A stretch of DNA of 64,000 bases from Sabellastarte sp. h YS-2021 (lineage: Eukaryota; Annelida; Polychaeta; Sabellida; Sabellidae): positions 82,463,451-82,527,450 of the forward strand of contig OZ024932.1 of the NCBI GenBank assembly GCA_964017235.1. Direction: 5' to 3'. Below, in pieces: positions 37,801-49,815 of this stretch (the first letter of the stretch is position 1; each line of letters opens with the position of its first letter). Both the position numbers and the translations under genes were made by a program. Under the pieces are notes generated by a model. The model saw only the letters and a list, made by a program, of their open reading frames with translations, made no database searches and was not told the origin of the DNA.

Positions 37801-40800
37801 ACTTGAATGAATTTTAGTGGTGTGTTCCTTCAGAAATGCATATCCAGTCCAAAGTACAGGTTCAGGGAGTGTAGGTGGCGAGGATGTCATAACATGCCAG
37901 ATCAGTCCAAACCACCCCTTAAAGTTGATCAAACCTGCTCAAATTTTCACAGAAAACTCAGTTTATATCAGAGAATGAATTTGTATTGGTCTGGTCCACT
38001 CGAGGGCCATATTAGGAATTTTCATTTTCGGGGTGTGGGGGGGCCCCTTGGCCTCCCCTCATGGGGTGAATGTCAAGTATATCACAATATTGCCAGACTG
38101 AAGCCCCCATTTAATTTCATGCTTGTTTTAAAGATAAAGGGGGATATTTTAGGCACATTTGGAGCATTACATGTCTGAACAGAAAATATTTTACCCAAAT
38201 AATGCTGTTAAAATGGTCCAAAATAGATGTAAATCAGCCCAAACCAGTACTAAATATTGCTCTGTAACCATGAAACTTGGCCAAAATATCACCTGCCACT
38301 CACTAAATCTGATTGCACAGGTTTTAGCATTACATCTGGTGTACCAGTGGTGTCATCTGTGTCAAATATGGTCCAGGAAGGCGAAAATACAGCCTCAGGT
38401 GGCTGTATTGGGATGGTCTGATATTTTCTCAGTTAAGGCAGATTTAAGGCTGTAAACCACATTGTGTCCCACAGGAGTCGCCACTTGAATGAATTTTAGT
38501 GGTGTGTTCCTTCAGAAATGCATATCCAGTCCAAAGTACAGGTTCAGGGAGTGTAGGTGGCGAGGATGTCATAACATGCCAGATCAGTCCAAACCACCCC
38601 TTAAAGTTGATCAAACCTGCTCAAATTTTCACAGAAAACTCAGTTTATATCAGAGAATGAATTTGTATTGGTCTGGTCCACTCGAGGGCCATATTAGGAA
38701 TTTTCATTTTCGGGGTGTGGGGGGGCCCCTTGGCCTCCCCTCATGGGGTGAATGTCAAGTATATCACAATATTGCCAGACTGAAGCCCCCATTTAATTTC
38801 ATGCTTGTTTTAAAGATAAAGGGGGATATTTTAGGCACATTTGGAGCATTACATGTCTGAACAGAAAATATTTTACCCAAATAATGCTGTTAAAATGGTC
38901 CAAAATAGATGTAAATCAGCCCAAACCAGTACTAAATATTGCTCTGTAACCATGAAACTTGGCCAAAATATCACCTGCCACTCACTAAATCTGATTGCAC
39001 AGGTTTTAGCATTACATCTGGTGTACCAGTGGTGTCATCTGTGTCAAATATGGTCCAGGAAGGCGAAAATACAGCCTCAGGTGGCTGTATTGGGATGGTC
39101 TGATATTTTCTCAGTTAAGGCAGATTTAAGGCTGTAAACCACATTGTGTCCCACAGGAGTCGCCACTTGAATGAATTTTAGTGGTGTGTTCCTTCAGAAA
39201 TGCATATCCAGTCCAAAGTACAGGTTCAGGGAGTGTAGGTGGCGAGGATGTCATAACATGCCAGATCAGTCCAAACCACCCCTTAAAGTTGATCAAACCT
39301 GCTCAAATTTTCACAGAAAACTCAGTTTATATCAGAGAATGAATTTGTATTGGTCTGGTCCACTCGAGGGCCATATTAGGAATTTTCATTTTCGGGGTGT
39401 GGGGGGGCCCCTTGGCCTCCCCTCATGGGGTGAATGTCAAGTATATCACAATATTGCCAGACTGAAGCCCCCATTTAATTTCATGCTTGTTTTAAAGATA
39501 AAGGGGGATATTTTAGGCACATTTGGAGCATTACATGTCTGAACAGAAAATATTTTACCCAAATAATGCTGTTAAAATGGTCCAAAATAGATGTAAATCA
39601 GCCCAAACCAGTACTAAATATTGCTCTGTAACCATGAAACTTGGCCAAAATATCACCTGCCACTCACTAAATCTGATTGCACAGGTTTTAGCATTACATC
39701 TGGTGTACCAGTGGTGTCATCTGTGTCAAATATGGTCCAGGAAGGCGAAAATACAGCCTCAGGTGGCTGTATTGGGATGGTCTGATATTTTCTCAGTTAA
39801 GGCAGATTTAAGGCTGTAAACCACATTGTGTCCCACAGGAGTCGCCACTTGAATGAATTTTAGTGGTGTGTTCCTTCAGAAATGCATATCCAGTCCAAAG
39901 TACAGGTTCAGGGAGTGTAGGTGGCGAGGATGTCATAACATGCCAGATCAGTCCAAACCACCCCTTAAAGTTGATCAAACCTGCTCAAATTTTCACAGAA
40001 AACTCAGTTTATATCAGAGAATGAATTTGTATTGGTCTGGTCCACTCGAGGGCCATATTAGGAATTTTCATTTTCGGGGTGTGGGGGGGCCCCTTGGCCT
40101 CCCCTCATGGGGTGAATGTCAAGTATATCACAATATTGCCAGACTGAAGCCCCCATTTAATTTCATGCTTGTTTTAAAGATAAAGGGGGATATTTTAGGC
40201 ACATTTGGAGCATTACATGTCTGAACAGAAAATATTTTACCCAAATAATGCTGTTAAAATGGTCCAAAATAGATGTAAATCAGCCCAAACCAGTACTAAA
40301 TATTGCTCTGTAACCATGAAACTTGGCCAAAATATCACCTGCCACTCACTAAATCTGATTGCACAGGTTTTAGCATTACATCTGGTGTACCAGTGGTGTC
40401 ATCTGTGTCAAATATGGTCCAGGAAGGCGAAAATACAGCCTCAGGTGGCTGTATCGGGATGGTCTGATATTTTCTCAGTTAAGGCAGATTTAAGGCTGTA
40501 AACCACATTGTGTCCCACAGGAGTCGCCACTTGAATGAATTTTAGTGGTGTGTTCCTTCAGAAATGCATATCCAGTCCAAAGTACAGGTTCAGGGAGTGT
40601 AGGTGGCGAGGATGTCATAACATGCCAGATCAGTCCAAACCACCCCTTAAAGTTGATCAAACCTGCTCAAATTTTCACAGAAAACTCAGTTTATATCAGA
40701 GAATGAATTTGTATTGGTCTGGTCCACTCGAGGGCCATATTAGGAATTTTCATTTTCGGGGTGTGGGGGGGGGCCCCTTGGCCTCCCCTCATGGGGTGAA

Positions 40801-40942
40801 TGTCAAGTATATCACAATATTGCCAGACTGAAGCCCCCATTTAATTTCATGCTTGTTTTAAAAATAAAGGGGGATATTTTAGGCACATTTGGAGCATTAC
40901 ATGTCTGAACAGAAAATATTTTACCCAAATAATGCTGTTAAA
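34119..40942 (+). repeat. HOR 5-mer of 3,412 bp in two tandem copies, m51-m55 and m56-m60
   Basis: Starts: 34119, 34801, 35483, 36165, 36847 and 37531, 38213, 38895, 39577, 40259. Each 5-mer is four G603 copies followed by one nine-G, A603, C197 copy. The repeat distance is exactly 3,412 bp. The only marker difference is at site 197 of the first member (T in m51, C in m56). G603 copies are at 34721, 35403, 36085, 36767, 38133, 38815, 39497 and 40179, plus 32675 in m48; I saw G603 nowhere else. m51 is shared with the preceding 3-mer domain. Confidence 0.88.
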
Positions 40943-43900
40943 ATGGTCCAAAATAGATGTAAATCAGCCCAAACCAGTACTAAATATTGCTCTGTAACCA
41001 TGAAACTTGGCCAAAATATCACCTGCCACTCACTAAATCTGATTGCACAGGTTTTAGCATTACATCTGGTGTACCAGTGGTGTCATCTGTGTCAAATATG
41101 GTCCAGGAAGGCGAAAATACAGCCTCAGGTGGCTGTATCGGGATGGTCTGATATTTTCTCAGTTAAGGCAGATTTAAGGCTGTAAACCACATTGTGTCCC
41201 ACAGGAGTCGCCACTTGAATGAATTTTAGTGGTGTGTTCCTTCAGAAATGCATATCCAGTCCAAAGTACAGGTTCAGGGAGTGTAGGTGGCGAGGATGTC
41301 ATAACATGCCAGATCAGTCCAAACCACCCCTTAAAGTTGATCAAACCTGCTCAAATTTTCACAGAAAACTCAGTTTATATCAGAGAATGAATTTGTATTG
41401 GTCTGGTCCACTCGAGGGCCATATTAGGAATTTTCATTTTCGGGGTGTGGGGGGGGCCCCTTGGCCTCCCCTCATGGGGTGAATGTCAAGTATATCACAA
41501 TATTGCCAGACTGAAGCCCCCATTTAATTTCATGCTTGTTTTAAAAATAAAGGGGGATATTTTAGGCACATTTGGAGCATTACATGTCTGAACAGAAAAT
41601 ATTTTACCCAAATAATGCTGTTAAAATGGTCCAAAATAGATGTAAATCAGCCCAAACCAGTACTAAATATTGCTCTGTAACCATGAAACTTGGCCAAAAT
41701 ATCACCTGCCACTCACTAAATCTGATTGCACAGGTTTTAGCATTACATCTGGTGTACCAGTGGTGTCATCTGTGTCAAATATGGTCCAGGAAGGCGAAAA
41801 TACAGCCTCAGGTGGCTGTATCGGGATGGTCTGATATTTTCTCAGTTAAGGCAGATTTAAGGCTGTAAACCACATTGTGTCCCACAGGAGTCGCCACTTG
41901 AATGAATTTTAGTGGTGTGTTCCTTCAGAAATGCATATCCAGTCCAAAGTACAGGTTCAGGGAGTGTAGGTGGCGAGGATGTCATAACATGCCAGATCAG
42001 TCCAAACCACCCCTTAAAGTTGATCAAACCTGCTCAAATTTTCACAGAAAACTCAGTTTATATCAGAGAATGAATTTGTATTGGTCTGGTCCACTCGAGG
42101 GCCATATTAGGAATTTTCATTTTCGGGGTGTGGGGGGGCCCCCTGGCCTCCCCTCATGGGGTGAATGTCAAGTATATCACAATATTGCCAGACTGAAGCC
42201 CCCATTTAATTTCATGCTTGTTTTAAAAATAAAGGGGGATATTTTAGGCACATTTGGAGCATTACATGTCTGAACAGAAAATATTTTACCCAAATAATGC
42301 TGTTAAAATGGTCCAAAATAGATGTAAATCAGCCCAAACCAGTACTAAATATTGCTCTGTAACCATGAAACTTGGCCAAAATATCACCTGCCACTCACTA
42401 AATCTGATTGCACAGGTTTTAGCATTACATCTGGTGTACCAGTGGTGTCATCTGTGTCAAATATGGTCCAGGAAGGCGAAAATACAGCCTCAGGTGGCTG
42501 TATCGGGATGGTCTGATATTTTCTCAGTTAAGGCAGATTTAAGGCTGTAAACCACATTGTGTCCCACAGGAGTCGCCACTTGAATGAATTTTAGTGGTGT
42601 GTTCCTTCAGAAATGCATATCCAGTCCAAAGTACAGGTTCAGGGAGTGTAGGTGGCGAGGATGTCATAACATGCCAGATCAGTCCAAACCACCCCTTAAA
42701 GTTGATCAAACCTGCTCAAATTTTCACAGAAAACTCAGTTTATATCAGAGAATGAATTTGTATTGGTCTGGTCCACTCGAGGGCCATATTAGGAATTTTC
42801 ATTTTCGGGGTGTGGGGGGGGCCCCTTGGCCTCCCCTCATGGGGTGAATGTCAAGTATATCACAATATTGCCAGACTGAAGCCCCCATTTAATTTCATGC
42901 TTGTTTTAAAAATAAAGGGGGATATTTTAGGCACATTTGGAGCATTACATGTCTGAACAGAAAATATTTTACCCAAATAATGCTGTTAAAATGGTCCAAA
43001 ATAGATGTAAATCAGCCCAAACCAGTACTAAATATTGCTCTGTAACCATGAAACTTGGCCAAAATATCACCTGCCACTCACTAAATCTGATTGCACAGGT
43101 TTTAGCATTACATCTGGTGTACCAGTGGTGTCATCTGTGTCAAATATGGTCCAGGAAGGCGAAAATACAGCCTCAGGTGGCTGTATCGGGATGGTCTGAT
43201 ATTTTCTCAGTTAAGGCAGATTTAAGGCTGTAAACCACATTGTGTCCCACAGGAGTCGCCACTTGAATGAATTTTAGTGGTGTGTTCCTTCAGAAATGCA
43301 TATCCAGTCCAAAGTACAGGTTCAGGGAGTGTAGGTGGCGAGGATGTCATAACATGCCAGATCAGTCCAAACCACCCCTTAAAGTTGATCAAACCTGCTC
43401 AAATTTTCACAGAAAACTCAGTTTATATCAGAGAATGAATTTGTATTGGTCTGGTCCACTCGAGGGCCATATTAGGAATTTTCATTTTCGGGGTGTGGGG
43501 GGGCCCCCTGGCCTCCCCTCATGGGGTGAATGTCAAGTATATCACAATATTGCCAGACTGAAGCCCCCATTTAATTTCATGCTTGTTTTAAAAATAAAGG
43601 GGGATATTTTAGGCACATTTGGAGCATTACATGTCTGAACAGAAAATATTTTACCCAAATAATGCTGTTAAAATGGTCCAAAATAGATGTAAATCAGCCC
43701 AAACCAGTACTAAATATTGCTCTGTAACCATGAAACTTGGCCAAAATATCACCTGCCACTCACTAAATCTGATTGCACAGGTTTTAGCATTACATCTGGT
43801 GTACCAGTGGTGTCATCTGTGTCAAATATGGTCCAGGAAGGCGAAAATACAGCCTCAGGTGGCTGTATCGGGATGGTCTGATATTTTCTCAGTTAAGGCA

Positions 43901-46402
43901 GATTTAAGGCTGTAAACCACATTGTGTCCCACAGGAGTCGCCACTTGAATGAATTTTAGTGGTGTGTTCCTTCAGAAATGCATATCCAGTCCAAAGTACA
44001 GGTTCAGGGAGTGTAGGTGGCGAGGATGTCATAACATGCCAGATCAGTCCAAACCACCCCTTAAAGTTGATCAAACCTGCTCAAATTTTCACAGAAAACT
44101 CAGTTTATATCAGAGAATGAATTTGTATTGGTCTGGTCCACTCGAGGGCCATATTAGGAATTTTCATTTTCGGGGTGTGGGGGGGGCCCCTTGGCCTCCC
44201 CTCATGGGGTGAATGTCAAGTATATCACAATATTGCCAGACTGAAGCCCCCATTTAATTTCATGCTTGTTTTAAAAATAAAGGGGGATATTTTAGGCACA
44301 TTTGGAGCATTACATGTCTGAACAGAAAATATTTTACCCAAATAATGCTGTTAAAATGGTCCAAAATAGATGTAAATCAGCCCAAACCAGTACTAAATAT
44401 TGCTCTGTAACCATGAAACTTGGCCAAAATATCACCTGCCACTCACTAAATCTGATTGCACAGGTTTTAGCATTACATCTGGTGTACCAGTGGTGTCATC
44501 TGTGTCAAATATGGTCCAGGAAGGCGAAAATACAGCCTCAGGTGGCTGTATTGGGATGGTCTGATATTTTCTCAGTTAAGGCAGATTTAAGGCTGTAAAC
44601 CACATTGTGTCCCACAGGAGTCGCCACTTGAATGAATTTTAGTGGTGTGTTCCTTCAGAAATGCATATCCAGTCCAAAGTACAGGTTCAGGGAGTGTAGG
44701 TGGCGAGGATGTCATAACATGCCAGATCAGTCCAAACCACCCCTTAAAGTTGATCAAACCTGCTCAAATTTTCACAGAAAACTCAGTTTATATCAGAGAA
44801 TGAATTTGTATTGGTCTGGTCCACTCGAGGGCCATATTAGGAATTTTCATTTTCGGGGTGTGGGGGGGCCCCTTGGCCTCCCCTCATGGGGTGAATGTCA
44901 AGTATATCACAATATTGCCAGACTGAAGCCCCCATTTAATTTCATGCTTGTTTTAAAAATAAAGGGGGATATTTTAGGCACATTTGGAGCATTACATGTC
45001 TGAACAGAAAATATTTTACCCAAATAATGCTGTTAAAATGGTCCAAAATAGATGTAAATCAGCCCAAACCAGTACTAAATATTGCTCTGTAACCATGAAA
45101 CTTGGCCAAAATATCACCTGCCACTCACTAAATCTGATTGCACAGGTTTTAGCATTACATCTGGTGTACCAGTGGTGTCATCTGTGTCAAATATGGTCCA
45201 GGAAGGCGAAAATACAGCCTCAGGTGGCTGTATCGGGATGGTCTGATATTTTCTCAGTTAAGGCAGATTTAAGGCTGTAAACCACATTGTGTCCCACAGG
45301 AGTCGCCACTTGAATGAATTTTAGTGGTGTGTTCCTTCAGAAATGCATATCCAGTCCAAAGTACAGGTTCAGGGAGTGTAGGTGGCGAGGATGTCATAAC
45401 ATGCCAGATCAGTCCAAACCACCCCTTAAAGTTGATCAAACCTGCTCAAATTTTCACAGAAAACTCAGTTTATATCAGAGAATGAATTTGTATTGGTCTG
45501 GTCCACTCGAGGGCCATATTAGGAATTTTCATTTTCGGGGTGTGGGGGGGGCCCCTTGGCCTCCCCTCATGGGGTGAATGTCAAGTATATCACAATATTG
45601 CCAGACTGAAGCCCCCATTTAATTTCATGCTTGTTTTAAAAATAAAGGGGGATATTTTAGGCACATTTGGAGCATTACATGTCTGAACAGAAAATATTTT
45701 ACCCAAATAATGCTGTTAAAATGGTCCAAAATAGATGTAAATCAGCCCAAACCAGTACTAAATATTGCTCTGTAACCATGAAACTTGGCCAAAATATCAC
45801 CTGCCACTCACTAAATCTGATTGCACAGGTTTTAGCATTACATCTGGTGTACCAGTGGTGTCATCTGTGTCAAATATGGTCCAGGAAGGCGAAAATACAG
45901 CCTCAGGTGGCTGTATCGGGATGGTCTGATATTTTCTCAGTTAAGGCAGATTTAAGGCTGTAAACCACATTGTGTCCCACAGGAGTCGCCACTTGAATGA
46001 ATTTTAGTGGTGTGTTCCTTCAGAAATGCATATCCAGTCCAAAGTACAGGTTCAGGGAGTGTAGGTGGCGAGGATGTCATAACATGCCAGATCAGTCCAA
46101 ACCACCCCTTAAAGTTGATCAAACCTGCTCAAATTTTCACAGAAAACTCAGTTTATATCAGAGAATGAATTTGTATTGGTCTGGTCCACTCGAGGGCCAT
46201 ATTAGGAATTTTCATTTTCGGGGTGTGGGGGGGCCCCCTGGCCTCCCCTCATGGGGTGAATGTCAAGTATATCACAATATTGCCAGACTGAAGCCCCCAT
46301 TTAATTTCATGCTTGTTTTAAAAATAAAGGGGGATATTTTAGGCACATTTGGAGCATTACATATCTGAATAGAAAATATTTTACCCAAATAATGCTGTTA
46401 AA
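40943..46402 (+). repeat. HOR dimers of 1,365 bp, m61-m68
   Basis: Starts: 40943, 41626, 42308, 42991, 43673, 44356, 45038, 45721. Eight-G copies (m61, m63, m65, m67) alternate with seven-G copies (m62, m64, m66, m68), giving four dimers of exactly 1,365 bp. The seven-G member is C518 in m62 and m64, T518 with T197 in m66, and C518 with A643+T650 in m68. The dimer period is therefore kept while the marker content changes, which suggests conversion or mosaic copying. Confidence 0.85.
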
Positions 46403-49400
46403 ATGGTCCAAAATAGATGTAAATCAGCCCAAACCAGTACTAAATATTGCTCTGTAACCATGAAACTTGGCCAAAATATCACCTGCCACTCACTAAATCT
46501 GATTGCACAGGTTTTAGCATTACATCTGGTGTACCAGTGGTGTCATCTGTGTCAAATATGGTCCAGGAAGGCGAAAATACAGCCTCAGGTGGCTGTATTG
46601 GGATGGTCTGATATTTTCTCAGTTAAGGCAGATTTAAGGCTGTAAACCACATTGTGTCCCACAGGAGTCGCCACTTGAATGAATTTTAGTGGTGTGTTCC
46701 TTCAGAAATGCATATCCAGTCCAAAGTACAGGTTCAGGGAGTGTAGGTGGCGAGGATGTCATAACATGCCAGATCAGTCCAAACCACCCCTTAAAGTTGA
46801 TCAAACCTGCTCAAATTTTCACAGAAAACTCAGTTTATATCAGAGAATGAATTTGTATTGGTCTGGTCCACTCGAGGGCCATATTAGGAATTTTCATTTT
46901 CGGGGTGTGGGGGGGCCCCTTGGCCTCCCCTCATGGGGTGAATGTCAAGTATATCACAATATTGCCAGACTGAAGCCCCCATTTAATTTCATGCTTGTTT
47001 TAAAAATAAAGGGGGATATTTTAGGCACATTTGGAGCATTACATGTCTGAACAGAAAATATTTTACCCAAATAATGCTGTTAAAATGGTCCAAAATAGAT
47101 GTAAATCAGCCCAAACCAGTACTAAATATTGCTCTGTAACCATGAAACTTGGCCAAAATATCACCTGCCACTCACTAAATCTGATTGCACAGGTTTTAGC
47201 ATTACATCTGGTGTACCAGTGGTGTCATCTGTGTCAAATATGGTCCAGGAAGGCGAAAATACAGCCTCAGGTGGCTGTATCGGGATGGTCTGATATTTTC
47301 TCAGTTAAGGCAGATTTAAGGCTGTAAACCACATTGTGTCCCACAGGAGTCGCCACTTGAATGAATTTTAGTGGTGTGTTCCTTCAGAAATGCATATCCA
47401 GTCCAAAGTACAGGTTCAGGGAGTGTAGGTGGCGAGGATGTCATAACATGCCAGATCAGTCCAAACCACCCCTTAAAGTTGATCAAACCTGCTCAAATTT
47501 TCACAGAAAACTCAGTTTATATCAGAGAATGAATTTGTATTGGTCTGGTCCACTCGAGGGCCATATTAGGAATTTTCATTTTCGGGGTGTGGGGGGGGGC
47601 CCCTTGGCCTCCCCTCATGGGGTGAATGTCAAGTATATCACAATATTGCCAGACTGAAGCCCCCATTTAATTTCATGCTTGTTTTAAAAATAAAGGGGGA
47701 TATTTTAGGCACATTTGGAGCATTACATGTCTGAACAGAAAATATTTTACCCAAATAATGCTGTTAAAATGGTCCAAAATAGATGTAAATCAGCCCAAAC
47801 CAGTACTAAATATTGCTCTGTAACCATGAAACTTGGCCAAAATATCACCTGCCACTCACTAAATCTGATTGCACAGGTTTTAGCATTACATCTGGTGTAC
47901 CAGTGGTGTCATCTGTGTCAAATATGGTCCAGGAAGGCGAAAATACAGCCTCAGGTGGCTGTATCGGGATGGTCTGATATTTTCTCAGTTAAGGCAGATT
48001 TAAGGCTGTAAACCACATTGTGTCCCACAGGAGTCGCCACTTGAATGAATTTTAGTGGTGTGTTCCTTCAGAAATGCATATCCAGTCCAAAGTACAGGTT
48101 CAGGGAGTGTAGGTGGCGAGGATGTCATAACATGCCAGATCAGTCCAAACCACCCCTTAAAGTTGATCAAACCTGCTCAAATTTTCACAGAAAACTCAGT
48201 TTATATCAGAGAATGAATTTGTATTGGTCTGGTCCACTCGAGGGCCATATTAGGAATTTTCATTTTCGGGGTGTGGGGGGGCCCCTTGGCCTCCCCTCAT
48301 GGGGTGAATGTCAAGTATATCACAATATTGCCAGACTGAAGCCCCCATTTAATTTCATGCTTGTTTTAAAAATAAAGGGGGATATTTTAGGCACATTTGG
48401 AGCATTACATATCTGAATAGAAAATATTTTACCCAAATAATGCTGTTAAAATGGTCCAAAATAGATGTAAATCAGCCCAAACCAGTACTAAATATTGCTC
48501 TGTAACCATGAAACTTGGCCAAAATATCACCTGCCACTCACTAAATCTGATTGCACAGGTTTTAGCATTACATCTGGTGTACCAGTGGTGTCATCTGTGT
48601 CAAATATGGTCCAGGAAGGCGAAAATACAGCCTCAGGTGGCTGTATTGGGATGGTCTGATATTTTCTCAGTTAAGGCAGATTTAAGGCTGTAAACCACAT
48701 TGTGTCCCACAGGAGTCGCCACTTGAATGAATTTTAGTGGTGTGTTCCTTCAGAAATGCATATCCAGTCCAAAGTACAGGTTCAGGGAGTGTAGGTGGCG
48801 AGGATGTCATAACATGCCAGATCAGTCCAAACCACCCCTTAAAGTTGATCAAACCTGCTCAAATTTTCACAGAAAACTCAGTTTATATCAGAGAATGAAT
48901 TTGTATTGGTCTGGTCCACTCGAGGGCCATATTAGGAATTTTCATTTTCGGGGTGTGGGGGGGCCCCTTGGCCTCCCCTCATGGGGTGAATGTCAAGTAT
49001 ATCACAATATTGCCAGACTGAAGCCCCCATTTAATTTCATGCTTGTTTTAAAAATAAAGGGGGATATTTTAGGCACATTTGGAGCATTACATGTCTGAAC
49101 AGAAAATATTTTACCCAAATAATGCTGTTAAAATGGTCCAAAATAGATGTAAATCAGCCCAAACCAGTACTAAATATTGCTCTGTAACCATGAAACTTGG
49201 CCAAAATATCACCTGCCACTCACTAAATCTGATTGCACAGGTTTTAGCATTACATCTGGTGTACCAGTGGTGTCATCTGTGTCAAATATGGTCCAGGAAG
49301 GCGAAAATACAGCCTCAGGTGGCTGTATCGGGATGGTCTGATATTTTCTCAGTTAAGGCAGATTTAAGGCTGTAAACCACATTGTGTCCCACAGGAGTCG

Positions 49401-49815
49401 CCACTTGAATGAATTTTAGTGGTGTGTTCCTTCAGAAATGCATATCCAGTCCAAAGTACAGGTTCAGGGAGTGTAGGTGGCGAGGATGTCATAACATGCC
49501 AGATCAGTCCAAACCACCCCTTAAAGTTGATCAAACCTGCTCAAATTTTCACAGAAAACTCAGTTTATATCAGAGAATGAATTTGTATTGGTCTGGTCCA
49601 CTCGAGGGCCATATTAGGAATTTTCATTTTCGGGGTGTGGGGGGGGCCCCTTGGCCTCCCCTCATGGGGTGAATGTCAAGTATATCACAATATTGCCAGA
49701 CTGAAGCCCCCATTTAATTTCATGCTTGTTTTAAAAATAAAGGGGGATATTTTAGGCACATTTGGAGCATTACATGTCTGAACAGAAAATATTTTACCCA
49801 AATAATGCTGTTAAA
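45721..49815 (+). repeat. HOR 3-mers, m68-m70 and m71-m73
   Basis: Starts: 45721, 46403, 47085 and 47769, 48451, 49133. Order in each: A643+T650 copy, T197 copy, extra-G copy (nine G in m70, eight in m73), so the lengths are 2,048 and 2,047 bp. This is the outer 4-mer module without its plain third member. m68 also carries C518, unlike m71, and is shared with the dimer domain. Confidence 0.85.
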
